Shown piece by piece: positions 1 through 8,264 of a stretch of 14,957 nt of DNA (the stretch's first letter is position 1; every line of letters starts with the position of its first letter). Source of the DNA: Planctomycetota bacterium (GTDB taxonomy: Bacteria > Planctomycetota > Phycisphaerae > FEN-1346); assembly GCA_026387055.1 (NCBI GenBank), contig JAPLML010000302.1:1-14957 (forward strand), read 5' to 3'. The position numbers and the translations under genes are program-made. The notes below the pieces were generated by a model that did not search any database, was not told the origin of the DNA, and worked only from the letters and a program-made list of their open reading frames with translations.

Positions 1-3000
1 AGGACCTTCAGCCGCGCAAGGTGCAGCGCCCCCGAGTCCACTTCCGTCGGATACCACTGCTCGACCATACGATGATCGGCGGCGGCCTCGCACGGGACAT
101 AGGGCATCCAGGTATGGTCCCGCATCTGGGCGAGCGGCGACCGGGCCGAGGCCTTCGCGAAAGCTTGGCGCACCGAGGTGCGGAATGTGCGGGCGGCCTC
201 GCGGAACTCGCCGGCCCGGGGGTGGCCGGCGCGGTCGAGCGCCTGGCCCAGGAGATCCAGTGCGGCATAGAAGTACGCCTGGCTGAACGCCCAGACGCCC
301 TCACCCGTGAGGTCGTTGAGCGGGCCTCGCGTCAGGCCCGCCACCGGCCCGGGGTCCCGCGAGGTCCGGCGGATCTCCGCCAGGCACCAGTCGGCCGCCT
401 TGAGCGTGTAGGGAAGCAAGGCCTCCAGCGACGCGCGGTCCTGCGACAGCAGGTAGTGCTGTGCCACAGCATAGACCATGCCGGGCGTGTAGACCATCCA
501 GTTGGCGTACCCGCCGACGCGGCCGCTCGGCTCCTGATTCTTGCGGAACATGACCAGCAGTTCCTCGGCCGCCAGATCGTGGTACCCACGAAGGTCGTAC
601 AGCATGTAGTCGACATAGACGGCCTGGTTGATGGGCCACGGCACACCGGTCTGGGCGTAGGCGAAGTTCGAGTACGGCAGATCGATCGCAACGTCGGCCC
701 CACGGCCGCCGTGCCGCCTTGGCAGTCGCAGGGCGTGCCACAGGTTGGCCCCGTAGAGCTCGTTCACCTCGCGCTCCGGCACGCGGAACCGGGCCCCACG
801 GGCGCCGTAGGCCGACCAGAACTTCAGCGTCGCCGCGCGGCACGCGACATAATCGAGGCCCAGGAGCACCGGGCGATCGGCCGCCGGGACCGCGGGCGAC
901 GGGAGTTTGATGACGAGTTCCCGCGAGCCGCCGGCGGGCATGTCCAGCGCAACCTCCAGCGTCGTGGTCGTCTCGTACGGCGACTTAAGATCGTCGGCCT
1001 TGGTCCGCTTGACCTCGACGCGGGGCGGGCGGATCTGGAAGCTCTCGCCCTGGACCGACAGGAGCGCGCAGCCGGCGCCGGTCTCCTCGATTACCAGCGT
1101 GCCGTCGTCCTGGCGGCCTGTCACGGCAGGCTCCCGGTCGGCGGGGTGCTCGCGCCGATGTGTCATCGTGAAGGAAACGGCTCGGGTGTTCTTCGCGAGG
1201 TCCGTTACTCTGAGCTTCGCCAAGAGGACCATCGGGATGTCGCCTCGTCGCTCCGCTGGCGGCCCATGAAGGGGATAGGCGAACTCTTCGGCCTCGTAGC
1301 GGACGCCTTCCTTCTCGAAGACGGTCGTCAGCACCGGCAGCCCGTCGGCCAGGCGCTGGCCCTTCCATGTGTTGACAAGTTCCGGCCCTGGGTCGCCGAA
1401 ATCGAACGACAGCCGGAAGCGGTCCGGGGTGCCGTAGTCGGGCCGCACGCCCGCGCCGCGGTCGATTCCGAACTTCGGGATGGCGCCGTCCCACGTCAGG
1501 CCGACGATGTGCCCGGGGGCAGGCTGCGAGGGGTGCTTGTAGGCGGGGCTCCCCATGTCCTCCCAGCGTGTCTTATACAGTTCATAGGTGGCCTCGGGCT
1601 CCTGGCGGACCGTGTCCAGGATGCGCTTGCCCTTCCAAGCGGCCAGTTCCTTCTGATGCTCGGCCCAGGTCGGCGGCGCGTCGCCCACCGCCAGGTACAC
1701 GTCGAGCGCCGGCACCCAGAAGGCACGGTTCTGGAGCAACTGGTCCACGGTGACGGCGAAGCCGCGCGTGCCCTCGCGGTCCATCCGCACGACGAGCCGC
1801 CGCCCGTCGGGGCGATAGCCCGGGTCGGCGCGGAGGCGCCGGGCCGTGTCCGCGTCGCTCCGGGCCATGAGGTCGGCCCAGATCGAGTTCAGGTTCTCGA
1901 GGGGCTTCGCCGGCAGGTCGGGATAGTGGAGCGTGAACTCGACCTGGCGCACGTCGCCGCCGCCGGCCCGCACCTCCCACGGCCCGGTGCTCGGCCCATC
2001 GCCGTCCTTCATGCCGGTGGCCGACGCATCGGTGATCCTCGCCAGTGCGGCCAGGCACTCGACGTGGAACGGCGTGTCCTTGGGCGACTGGTGGCCCCAG
2101 GACAAGCGGACCTTGAGCGTCTTCTCGCCCACGAGCAGGGCCCGGTTCTCGGCCGGCCACTGGGCGAGGAGCCACGACGCGATCCGGTGTATTTCCTTCA
2201 CGGCCGGTGCGTCGGCGTCTTTCGAGCGTGCGGCAACGGCGGCCGCGCGATCCAGGGCCTGACGATAGGCGGCTTGCTTCTCGATCGTCAGTTGGCCGCC
2301 TGCCTTCATGGCCCGCACACGGTCGGGAGAGGCCAGCGGCGACACCTGGCTCCACGACCGCTCCGTCGCGAAGAGACGCTGAAGCTCCAGGGCATCCGCG
2401 ATCCGTTCGGGCGTGGAGGCGTCGCCGAAGAGTTCGCGCCCCAGCCGCACCTTGAACTCATCGAACGCCAGGTTGGGGTTCTTCGAGAACTCGCGATAGG
2501 CGATCCGGTTGATGTGCATCGGCAGTTCGCCGTAGGGCAGCCGCCCCGGCTCCAGCCAGCCGAAGCCCAGTGGCACCTGGCGCTTGCCGACCAGATAGGC
2601 CTGCCCCTCCTCCGGCCGCGTGGCCACATAGGAGTACGCCTCCAGCGAAGGCACATAGCCGGTGAACCCGGAGTCGCGTGCCGTCTGCGCCCCCTGGCGG
2701 ATCGCCTCCGGCCCGGCGAGCGCCGGTGCGTCGCACCAGTAGAGGCTCGTCCGGGCCTGTTTCAGCAGCGCAGGGTCGATCCGTGTGCTGTGGGGCGTGA
2801 AGAAGAGGGTCCAGCGCGGGTCGAAAGGCTGCGTGGCCGACTTCACGTCCAGGCCCGGCACCGCGGCCCCGCTGAAGTAGTGCGGGTAGACGACGATCAT
2901 GGCGTCGGGTTTGCGCTCCCACACCTCGCGGGAGATCTGCGAGACGAAGTGGAACTCCCGCTCGTAGAACTTCCCGCCGCAATCCGGGCAGTGGCAGACC

Positions 3001-3656
3001 GCATAGTCCGAGGACTCGATCAAGAGCCCATCGGCGTTGGGGTAGAAGTCGAAGATCATCTCCCGTGCGTACTCAAGCATGAACCGCTGCGACTCTTCCT
3101 TCGACGGGCACAGGTTGTATCCCCAAGCGTGGATGCCGAAGGCGTCGACCGGCTTTCCGTTCTTCTGCACGGCCTTCAGCTCGGGGTGCTCCAGCGGGTA
3201 CTGGTTCACGCCGTCGTAGCCGAACGGCGTGAAGCCCAGGAGGACACGGATGCCCTTCGTGTGGGCGTAGTCGATGAGGTCGCGGGCGAAGTCCTGGCGG
3301 ACGTTCTCGTGCGCTTCGTTGTACTTCCACGTGATGGGGAACTTCTTCGATCGGAAGCCCCCGCCCATCCAGAGGAGCAGGACGTTGGCCCCGTCGTCGT
3401 GGAAGCTGTCAATCGCGCTCCGCCATTCGGCCAGACCGAACGTTGGCATCCGCATGAACGTGATGTAGTAGCCGCGCTGGGCGAAGAGGCCGCCGGCCAT
3501 CCCCTCGGGCGTCGGGCCGGGCGCTGCGGTCCCCCGGGCGAAGCTCGCGACGCACAGTAGCATGAGAAGTCCCAGAAGCATCGCCACTGCGTCGACAAGG
3601 CACGGCCGCAGTATGCCTTGGAAGGACGGATTCATATTCGCGGACCATCCCGCCAT
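1..3656 (-). CDS. Very large secreted TIM-barrel plus six-hairpin glycosidase-like protein (partial)
   Basis: The frame stays open from ATG 3656 to the left edge (about 1218 residues), so the C-terminus is missing. The start is firm: AAGGAGG lies 7 bases upstream and a signal peptide follows (LRPCLVDAVAMLLGLLMLLC, ending near VASFARG). Residues about 45-430 look like a TIM barrel: GYYITFMRMPTFGLAEW, DDGANVLLLWMGGGF, DYAHTKGIRVLLGFTPFGY, and DGLLIESSDY, where E214 or D217 may be catalytic, followed by the cysteine motif CHCPDCGG. A helical stretch and a further beta region follow; about 715-945 looks like a beta-sandwich (LTWDGAIPKFGIDRG, RFRLSFDFGDPGPE). From about 955 an alpha/alpha six-hairpin barrel begins (YAQTGVPWPINQAVYVDY, VGGYANWMVYTPG, LLPYTLKAADWCLAEI). 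Both folds are typical of glycoside hydrolases, but no named family is certain. It lies 170 bases after the NHL-type gene. Confidence 0.88.
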   Translation of the reverse strand, partial: MAGWSANMNPSFQGILRPCLVDAVAMLLGLLMLLCVASFARGTAAPGPTPEGMAGGLFAQRGYYITFMRMPTFGLAEWRSAIDSFHDDGANVLLLWMGGGFRSKKFPITWKYNEAHENVRQDFARDLIDYAHTKGIRVLLGFTPFGYDGVNQYPLEHPELKAVQKNGKPVDAFGIHAWGYNLCPSKEESQRFMLEYAREMIFDFYPNADGLLIESSDYAVCHCPDCGGKFYEREFHFVSQISREVWERKPDAMIVVYPHYFSGAAVPGLDVKSATQPFDPRWTLFFTPHSTRIDPALLKQARTSLYWCDAPALAGPEAIRQGAQTARDSGFTGYVPSLEAYSYVATRPEEGQAYLVGKRQVPLGFGWLEPGRLPYGELPMHINRIAYREFSKNPNLAFDEFKVRLGRELFGDASTPERIADALELQRLFATERSWSQVSPLASPDRVRAMKAGGQLTIEKQAAYRQALDRAAAVAARSKDADAPAVKEIHRIASWLLAQWPAENRALLVGEKTLKVRLSWGHQSPKDTPFHVECLAALARITDASATGMKDGDGPSTGPWEVRAGGGDVRQVEFTLHYPDLPAKPLENLNSIWADLMARSDADTARRLRADPGYRPDGRRLVVRMDREGTRGFAVTVDQLLQNRAFWVPALDVYLAVGDAPPTWAEHQKELAAWKGKRILDTVRQEPEATYELYKTRWEDMGSPAYKHPSQPAPGHIVGLTWDGAIPKFGIDRGAGVRPDYGTPDRFRLSFDFGDPGPELVNTWKGQRLADGLPVLTTVFEKEGVRYEAEEFAYPLHGPPAERRGDIPMVLLAKLRVTDLAKNTRAVSFTMTHRREHPADREPAVTGRQDDGTLVIEETGAGCALLSVQGESFQIRPPRVEVKRTKADDLKSPYETTTTLEVALDMPAGGSRELVIKLPSPAVPAADRPVLLGLDYVACRAATLKFWSAYGARGARFRVPEREVNELYGANLWHALRLPRRHGGRGADVAIDLPYSNFAYAQTGVPWPINQAVYVDYMLYDLRGYHDLAAEELLVMFRKNQEPSGRVGGYANWMVYTPGMVYAVAQHYLLSQDRASLEALLPYTLKAADWCLAEIRRTSRDPGPVAGLTRGPLNDLTGEGVWAFSQAYFYAALDLLGQALDRAGHPRAGEFREAARTFRTSVRQAFAKASARSPLAQMRDHTWMPYVPCEAAADHRMVEQWYPTEVDSGALHLARLKV

Positions 3657-3663
3657 GACAGGG

Positions 3664-3670
3664 CCTCCTT
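3664..3670 (-). promoter_or_regulatory. Strong Shine-Dalgarno site of the large hydrolase gene
   Basis: On the minus strand the sequence reads AAGGAGG, then seven bases, then ATG at 3656. It fixes the start of the large TIM-barrel gene over the in-frame ATG codons at 3635 and 3578. Confidence 0.85.
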
Positions 3671-3720
3671 TCACCTGTGCGCCCGCCCAGAGAGTCTCGC
3701 GCCAGCGTCAGCCGCCGTCT

Positions 3721-3795
3721 TCACTGTTCCTTGGCGATGTCGACCGTGGCCCTCTTGCCATCCGGCATCCTGTAGGACACTTGGTCCGACGTCAC
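3721..3795 (-). other. Short coding-like ORF in the intergenic gap (24 codons)
   Basis: In the 170-base gap, a GTG at 3795 opens a 24-codon frame ending in TGA. Its last residues are VSYRMPDGKRATVDIAKEQ, which resemble the natural tail of a larger protein. The frame differs from those of both neighbours and an in-frame stop lies just upstream (3799-3801). It may be the remnant of a lost gene, a tiny peptide, or chance. The rest of the gap shows no clear promoter. Confidence 0.2.
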
Positions 3796-3818
3796 GTGTC
3801 ATGGCCACCCCGGCAATT

Positions 3819-3837
3819 CGGCCCGCTCAGCGGGCCG
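3819..3837 (-). terminator. GC-rich hairpin enclosing a stop codon, possible terminator
   Basis: CGGCCCGC and GCGGGCCG form a perfect 8-bp stem with a three-base loop, and the loop is the TGA stop of the NHL-type gene. No run of U follows on the minus strand, so this is not a classical intrinsic terminator. It could slow or end transcription, or protect the 3' end of the message. Confidence 0.3.
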
Positions 3838-6007
3838 CCCCAATGTCGCCCGGCTTCCACAGATAGTAGACGATCTTGGCGAACTCATCGTCCTCGACGA
3901 GGATCACGTACGTGCCGTCGGGCCGCCGATGCACGTGGACCGCGCTGCCGAAGTCGATGGCCCCGATGCGTCCGCCCACCTCCAGGCCGGCCCAGACGCT
4001 GCCCTCGCGGCTCCCGTCGGCCGCACGGAAGATGGCGACCTCGCCGAACCGGTGCTCGTCGCCCGAGCCCAGGTCATAGGCCACGAACACGTAGTCGCCT
4101 GCCACGTCCATGGCGATCGGCTGGATGTCGCGCCCCCGGTTGTCCGAGAAGCGGTACGGGATGGCGGTGGTCCAGGCATGCCGGCGGTCGGTCGACCAGC
4201 GGTCGTAGCGTCGGATCTCGCGCGCCATCGGATACCACGTCTGCATCGGGTTCACCTTGGAGTAGGTCGCCAGGTACATCGTGTCGGTGGCGGCGATATA
4301 GCGGACGAAGCGGACGTTCGTGATGTCGTCGGGGACCGTGGTCGTCGTCCGCGTGCGGACCAAGTAGAACGGCGCGCCCTTGGCGGCACCCGCGTCGAAG
4401 GGAAAGCGGTGAAGCGTGCCGCGCTGCTCTCCGATCCACACCGTGCCGGCATCGTCGAGGAAGAACGCCCGCATGACGTCGATGTTGCCGGGCGCGAATT
4501 CCTCGAACTCGTCCGCCTGGAAGTCCCCGTCGCCGTTGCGGTCGGCCCACATCCAGGCCTTGTTGGTGCACGGGTTGTTGGGCGGCCACTCGCCGGACTT
4601 CGACCCGTTGCGGGAGAATACCGCCATCGGCACGGCAATCTCGCCATCGAAGCGGTAGACCGAGAGGTGGGCATCCCACTGGCAGCTCAGGAGCTTGCGG
4701 CCATCGCCAAGGCGGATGATACGGACGCCCTCCTGGCGGATGTGGAGACGCGGATCGTTTGGATACTTGAAACGGTCGATTGTCCATGCCCGATGCGTCC
4801 AGCCCGCATGGGGCCAGCCCTCGGCCGTCGGCCGGGACCAATCCACTTCGTAGCGCGAATCCTTCGTGAAGACGCTGGTTTCCCCGCCGGCATCCACGTC
4901 CGCGGAATCGAGGAATTCCAGCCCCTCCAGCGTCCACAGGCACTTGCCGGCCGGGTCGAACTTCTGGAGCTTCGTGCCGAAGCCGTTGCCTCCCGCGTAG
5001 GGACCGCGGCCATTCGAACTGACGTAGGTGTTGCCCCCCTGGTCGACGCCGACCCCGGTGGGGCCGCAGAAGCGGTCGTCCGCGACGCGGCCGAGGGCCG
5101 GGCCGGCATAGACGCCGCCCTCGACGCCGAGCGTCGCCTTGAGCACGGGCGCTCCTTCCACGGCATAGAAGCGGACCTGCTGCCGCGGGCCGTTGTCGGC
5201 CACGACGAGGCGGCTGTCCGGCGCGAGTGCGATCGCCGACGGCTCGACGATGTCTGCGATCTCCGCGTTCGCATACGCGCCAGCGGGGGCATCGTAGGCC
5301 CGAACGCGCCATGTTCCGTCGGCGCCCTTCTGGCAGATCCAGAGGCGGCCTGCCTTGTCGAAGGCCATCTTGTAGGGCGTGTCCGTGTCCGGGGTCAGCC
5401 CGAACTCCCGCTTCGGCGCCATGTCGGACGAGCCGTAGACCTTGACCTTGCGGCTGACGGGGTCGGCGAGGAAGACCTCGCCGCCGCGCGCGGCCACGCC
5501 GGTCAGGGATTTCCCCCCCTTGTCGGACGGCGGGTGGAGGAAGAGGACGTTGCGGACGCGGCCCTCCGCGCCCGGCCACTTCGCGGGCTTCCCGTCGAAC
5601 GTGTAGCGGGCCACCCCGAACCACATGGGGTCGCTCTCGTTCATCTTCCGTTCCATGCGGAGGGCGAAAAGGTACTGATCGTCCGCCGTGATCGCCGGCC
5701 CGCCGGTGAGGGCCGTGTAGTCATCCACCTTGCCGATCGCGTCGCCGTCCCTGTAGAAACCGATGGCGCGACCGGCCTCATCCCAGGTGCAGTTCGCCAC
5801 GACGCGGCCGTCGGTGAAGACAAAGACGTCGTCGATGTCGAGCTGGACCCATCGGCCCTTGTTGCGGTCGCCTCCCTTGAAAGTGTTGCCCAGCCAGCCG
5901 GTCCGCATGTTGAGGGCGGCCGGTTTCGGCGCGTCGTCGCGAGCCGCCGCGAGGAGTTCCGGGCTGAACAGCGACGCTATCATCACAGCCATCACGCACT
6001 TTCTCAT
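3827..6007 (-). CDS. Secreted NHL-type beta-propeller protein with an EF-hand loop
   Basis: Predicted 726-residue exported protein. A short signal peptide (MRKCVMAVMIASLFSPELLA) is followed by propeller-like repeats of the NHL/SMP-30 kind: VFVFTDGRVVANC, KMAFDKAGRLWICQKG, SAIALAPDSRLVVADNGP, GPTGVGVDQGGNTYVSSNG, KLQKFDPAGKCLWTLEG, TVWIGEQRGTLHRFPFD, IAMDVAGDYVFVAYDLG, GTYVILVEDDEFAKIVYYLW. A canonical calcium EF-hand loop, DRNGDGDFQADE, lies at residues 489-500 with ligands at positions 1, 3, 5 and 12. ATG 6007 is preceded by GAGGA with a 7-base spacer. No catalytic site is recognisable. In planctomycete-type genomes such propellers often sit beside glycoside hydrolases, which suggests substrate binding or an unrecognised lyase or hydrolase role; I cannot decide. 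The stop codon lies in the loop of an 8-bp hairpin. Confidence 0.85.
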   Translation of the reverse strand: MRKCVMAVMIASLFSPELLAAARDDAPKPAALNMRTGWLGNTFKGGDRNKGRWVQLDIDDVFVFTDGRVVANCTWDEAGRAIGFYRDGDAIGKVDDYTALTGGPAITADDQYLFALRMERKMNESDPMWFGVARYTFDGKPAKWPGAEGRVRNVLFLHPPSDKGGKSLTGVAARGGEVFLADPVSRKVKVYGSSDMAPKREFGLTPDTDTPYKMAFDKAGRLWICQKGADGTWRVRAYDAPAGAYANAEIADIVEPSAIALAPDSRLVVADNGPRQQVRFYAVEGAPVLKATLGVEGGVYAGPALGRVADDRFCGPTGVGVDQGGNTYVSSNGRGPYAGGNGFGTKLQKFDPAGKCLWTLEGLEFLDSADVDAGGETSVFTKDSRYEVDWSRPTAEGWPHAGWTHRAWTIDRFKYPNDPRLHIRQEGVRIIRLGDGRKLLSCQWDAHLSVYRFDGEIAVPMAVFSRNGSKSGEWPPNNPCTNKAWMWADRNGDGDFQADEFEEFAPGNIDVMRAFFLDDAGTVWIGEQRGTLHRFPFDAGAAKGAPFYLVRTRTTTTVPDDITNVRFVRYIAATDTMYLATYSKVNPMQTWYPMAREIRRYDRWSTDRRHAWTTAIPYRFSDNRGRDIQPIAMDVAGDYVFVAYDLGSGDEHRFGEVAIFRAADGSREGSVWAGLEVGGRIGAIDFGSAVHVHRRPDGTYVILVEDDEFAKIVYYLWKPGDIGAAR

Positions 6008-6077
6008 GACGGAATCCTCATTGTTTCAGTTCGCATGACCGAGATGGGCATGGAGCGGCGCATGTCGTGGGCCTTGC

Positions 6078-8183
6078 CTACTTGGGCGCAGGCGAGGCAA
6101 TCTTCAGTCGGACCTGCCCATACTGCATGTTGGCCGTCGGAAACTTGAGCTTCAGCGACTTGCCGGCGGCCTCGACCGTGGCGTCCTTGTCCTTCACCCA
6201 CGTGCCGCTCTCGAAATGCCCTTGCTCCGCCGAGGCCACAGCAATGTCGCGCCCGTCGGCGCGGCGGAGTTCCACATCGATCTTCGCGGAGGTGATGACG
6301 TAGTCATCCGGCCCCATCTTGATGATGAGCCCGTTGCCGTTCAGCAACGGACCGCCCGTGTGCAGCCGATAATCTCGCCATTCGGTCTCGCCCGGTAGAT
6401 GATCCACCGTGGCCGCGAACGTGACCTTCAGATCCTGATAATCCTGCTCCCATGTGGAACCGGCCTTGTGGAGCTTCTTGTCAAGAACCGAAGTCAAGCC
6501 CAGCAGGTCACCGGGATTGCGATTCTGAACCAGCAGCGGCTCCATCGCCCGCACCAGGTCAAACGTCGCACGGGTCCGCATCAGTTCCACTTCCGCTTGC
6601 CAATACTGCCCGACCAGCAGCGCGCCCATCGAGAGGGCCCTGAAATAGTGCTCCGCCGGGGAGAACTCGGGCTGCACGAGACTGTTCCAGGGCCTTATGT
6701 ACTTGTTAAGCACTTCACCATAGTTGTCCGGTCCCATGCCATCCAGGCTCGGGCAACCGACGTGGAAGATGTCCATGTACTCCCAATCGCACGGGGATTC
6801 GCCGCACCAGGCATTGGCATACATGGGGATGTTCATCGCTTCCTTTGCCTTCCGCACCACGATCTCGATGTACTTCCCCGTGTAGTAGGCGCCCATGGCC
6901 TTTCGCGCGTCGGTCGGCCAGGGCTGCTTGCCGAACACCTCCTCCCAGGTCCCGGACGTCTTGCTGCCATTGCCGTGGTACCGGCTCCACGTGAACCACC
7001 CCATCTTCGCCGGGTCGTGCTTCGGCGTGTCGATGGACGTGAGGTACTCCAGCAACTCCTTCGGCACCTGCTCGCCGATGTGCTCGTTGGCCGCCGGGCA
7101 GTAGTCCATATAGCAAGGCATCTCGTTCTCGACCTGGACGGCAACGAGCACTTGGTGACCGGGGTCCTTCTGAGCCGCGCGCGCCAGCAGCTTCGAGAGC
7201 GCCAGCCCGTCCCGCTCCGCGCATTGCATCGCAAAGGGGGACACGCCCCCGTTCTCGGGCTTCCCGTCCTGCTTGAGCGCCGGAAACGCGATCTTCTCCT
7301 CCCAGATGTACCCCGGCACGTAGTTGCTCTGGAGGTTCCTCCACGTGCCGAACCACACGATGATCAGGTGCATGTTGCGATCTCGCGCCGCCTCGATCAG
7401 GCCGTCGATCATCGCGTATTCGTACTGGTCCTTGCGGGGCTCGAACGAGTTCCATTGCAGGATCGCCCCAACGGTATTCAGCCCCTGCCGCCGCCACTTG
7501 TCGAACAGGTCGCCGTAGTACGGCACGTCCGCCGGTTGGGCCACGGTCTCTTCCAGCGTCTCGCCGTAGCGGATCAGGCGAGGCTGGCCGCACACAACGA
7601 TGTTCCCCTTCTCGGCTCGCGGCGTCGATCCGTCGGGCTTGGGGTACGGAGGGAAGGTGGTCTTGTCCACCTTGTCTGCCGGGAGGAACTTCACCGCGTC
7701 GGCATAGAGAGTGCCCTTTCCGTCGAGCGTGACCTTCATGTAGCCGTTGGTTCCCGAGGCGAAGCTGTAGTCACCCAGGTTGTTCCAGCCCGAATGCCCG
7801 TCGCCGGTATCTCGCTTCAGTGTATCGGTCTTGCCGTTGTGCCGAATCTCGATGGTCACCGCGCCGCGGGCGCCCCAGACGATGTGCCAGAGGTAGAGGC
7901 GGTATGTCCCGGCCTCCAGCTTCGGCGTCCACGTGGCCCAAGCCCCGGCGGAGGTCGTCTTACGCGCCTCGGTGTTGTCCATGCCGTAGGTGTAATAGCT
8001 GGCCCCGCCCTCCCGGTTCCTGCCGGCTCCCCAGGTGCCGCCTTCCGCGTATTCCGGGTCGCCGCTGTTGATGATGATCGACCCGTCGTAGGCGCTGGTG
8101 GCGGCGTGCGCCATCGTTGCCAAAGGCGCAGCGGCAAGCGACGCAGCCAGTACGACCCACGCACTCATCGTCGGAGTACTCAT
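6078..8183 (-). CDS. Beta-galactosidase-like glycoside hydrolase with golvesin-type and DUF5597 domains
   Basis: Predicted 701-residue exported enzyme that likely removes terminal sugars (beta-galactosidase-like, GH35/GH42 vicinity) from a glycan. A signal peptide ends near TMAHA. Residues about 31-165 form a golvesin/xanthan-lyase-type beta-sandwich (IIINSGDPEY, WATWTPKLEAGTYRLYLWHI, GWNNLGDYSFASG, LYADAVKFLP). Residues about 190-540 form a clan GH-A TIM barrel (LNTVGAILQWNSFEP, MIDGLIEAARDRNMHLIIVW). The acid/base is probably E354 in VAVQVENE, the nucleophile probably E506 in LVQPEF. The tail matches DUF5597 (GLIIKMGPDDYVI, EQGHFESGTWV, YGQVRLKI). The start is uncertain: ATG 8183 gives a compact signal peptide with a GGGGA about 10 bases upstream; ATG 8207 has AAGGA 4 bases upstream and adds 8 residues; earlier in-frame starts lack a good site. 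It lies 70 bases before the NHL-type gene. The exact substrate is unknown. Confidence 0.9.
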   Translation of the reverse strand: MSTPTMSAWVVLAASLAAAPLATMAHAATSAYDGSIIINSGDPEYAEGGTWGAGRNREGGASYYTYGMDNTEARKTTSAGAWATWTPKLEAGTYRLYLWHIVWGARGAVTIEIRHNGKTDTLKRDTGDGHSGWNNLGDYSFASGTNGYMKVTLDGKGTLYADAVKFLPADKVDKTTFPPYPKPDGSTPRAEKGNIVVCGQPRLIRYGETLEETVAQPADVPYYGDLFDKWRRQGLNTVGAILQWNSFEPRKDQYEYAMIDGLIEAARDRNMHLIIVWFGTWRNLQSNYVPGYIWEEKIAFPALKQDGKPENGGVSPFAMQCAERDGLALSKLLARAAQKDPGHQVLVAVQVENEMPCYMDYCPAANEHIGEQVPKELLEYLTSIDTPKHDPAKMGWFTWSRYHGNGSKTSGTWEEVFGKQPWPTDARKAMGAYYTGKYIEIVVRKAKEAMNIPMYANAWCGESPCDWEYMDIFHVGCPSLDGMGPDNYGEVLNKYIRPWNSLVQPEFSPAEHYFRALSMGALLVGQYWQAEVELMRTRATFDLVRAMEPLLVQNRNPGDLLGLTSVLDKKLHKAGSTWEQDYQDLKVTFAATVDHLPGETEWRDYRLHTGGPLLNGNGLIIKMGPDDYVITSAKIDVELRRADGRDIAVASAEQGHFESGTWVKDKDATVEAAGKSLKLKFPTANMQYGQVRLKIASPAPK

Positions 8184-8264
8184 GGCGTTTCGTTCCCCTA
8201 CAATCATGCATTCCTTCGCGGTGGCCATCGGATCGCTTGACACGCCTACTTCGCTGGCGTTTCC

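Noticed and set aside
21..3560. A 1179-codon open frame on the plus strand
   Set aside because: It is exactly opposite, codon by codon, to the large minus-strand hydrolase gene. GC-rich genes avoid the TTA, CTA and TCA codons that would make stops opposite. The minus frame has a signal peptide, a strong Shine-Dalgarno site and recognisable folds; the plus frame has arginine-rich nonsense.
6008..6077. Possible promoter between the glycoside hydrolase and the NHL-type gene
   Set aside because: No convincing -35/-10 pair is visible on the minus strand; only the Shine-Dalgarno site at 6015-6019 is supported.
3929..6148. A 739-codon open frame on the plus strand
   Set aside because: It is the antisense shadow of the NHL-type propeller gene, with low-complexity Arg/Ala/Val-rich translation and no domain.
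6399..8240. A 613-codon open frame on the plus strand
   Set aside because: It is the antisense shadow of the DUF5597 glycoside hydrolase, whose minus-strand translation has clear catalytic motifs.
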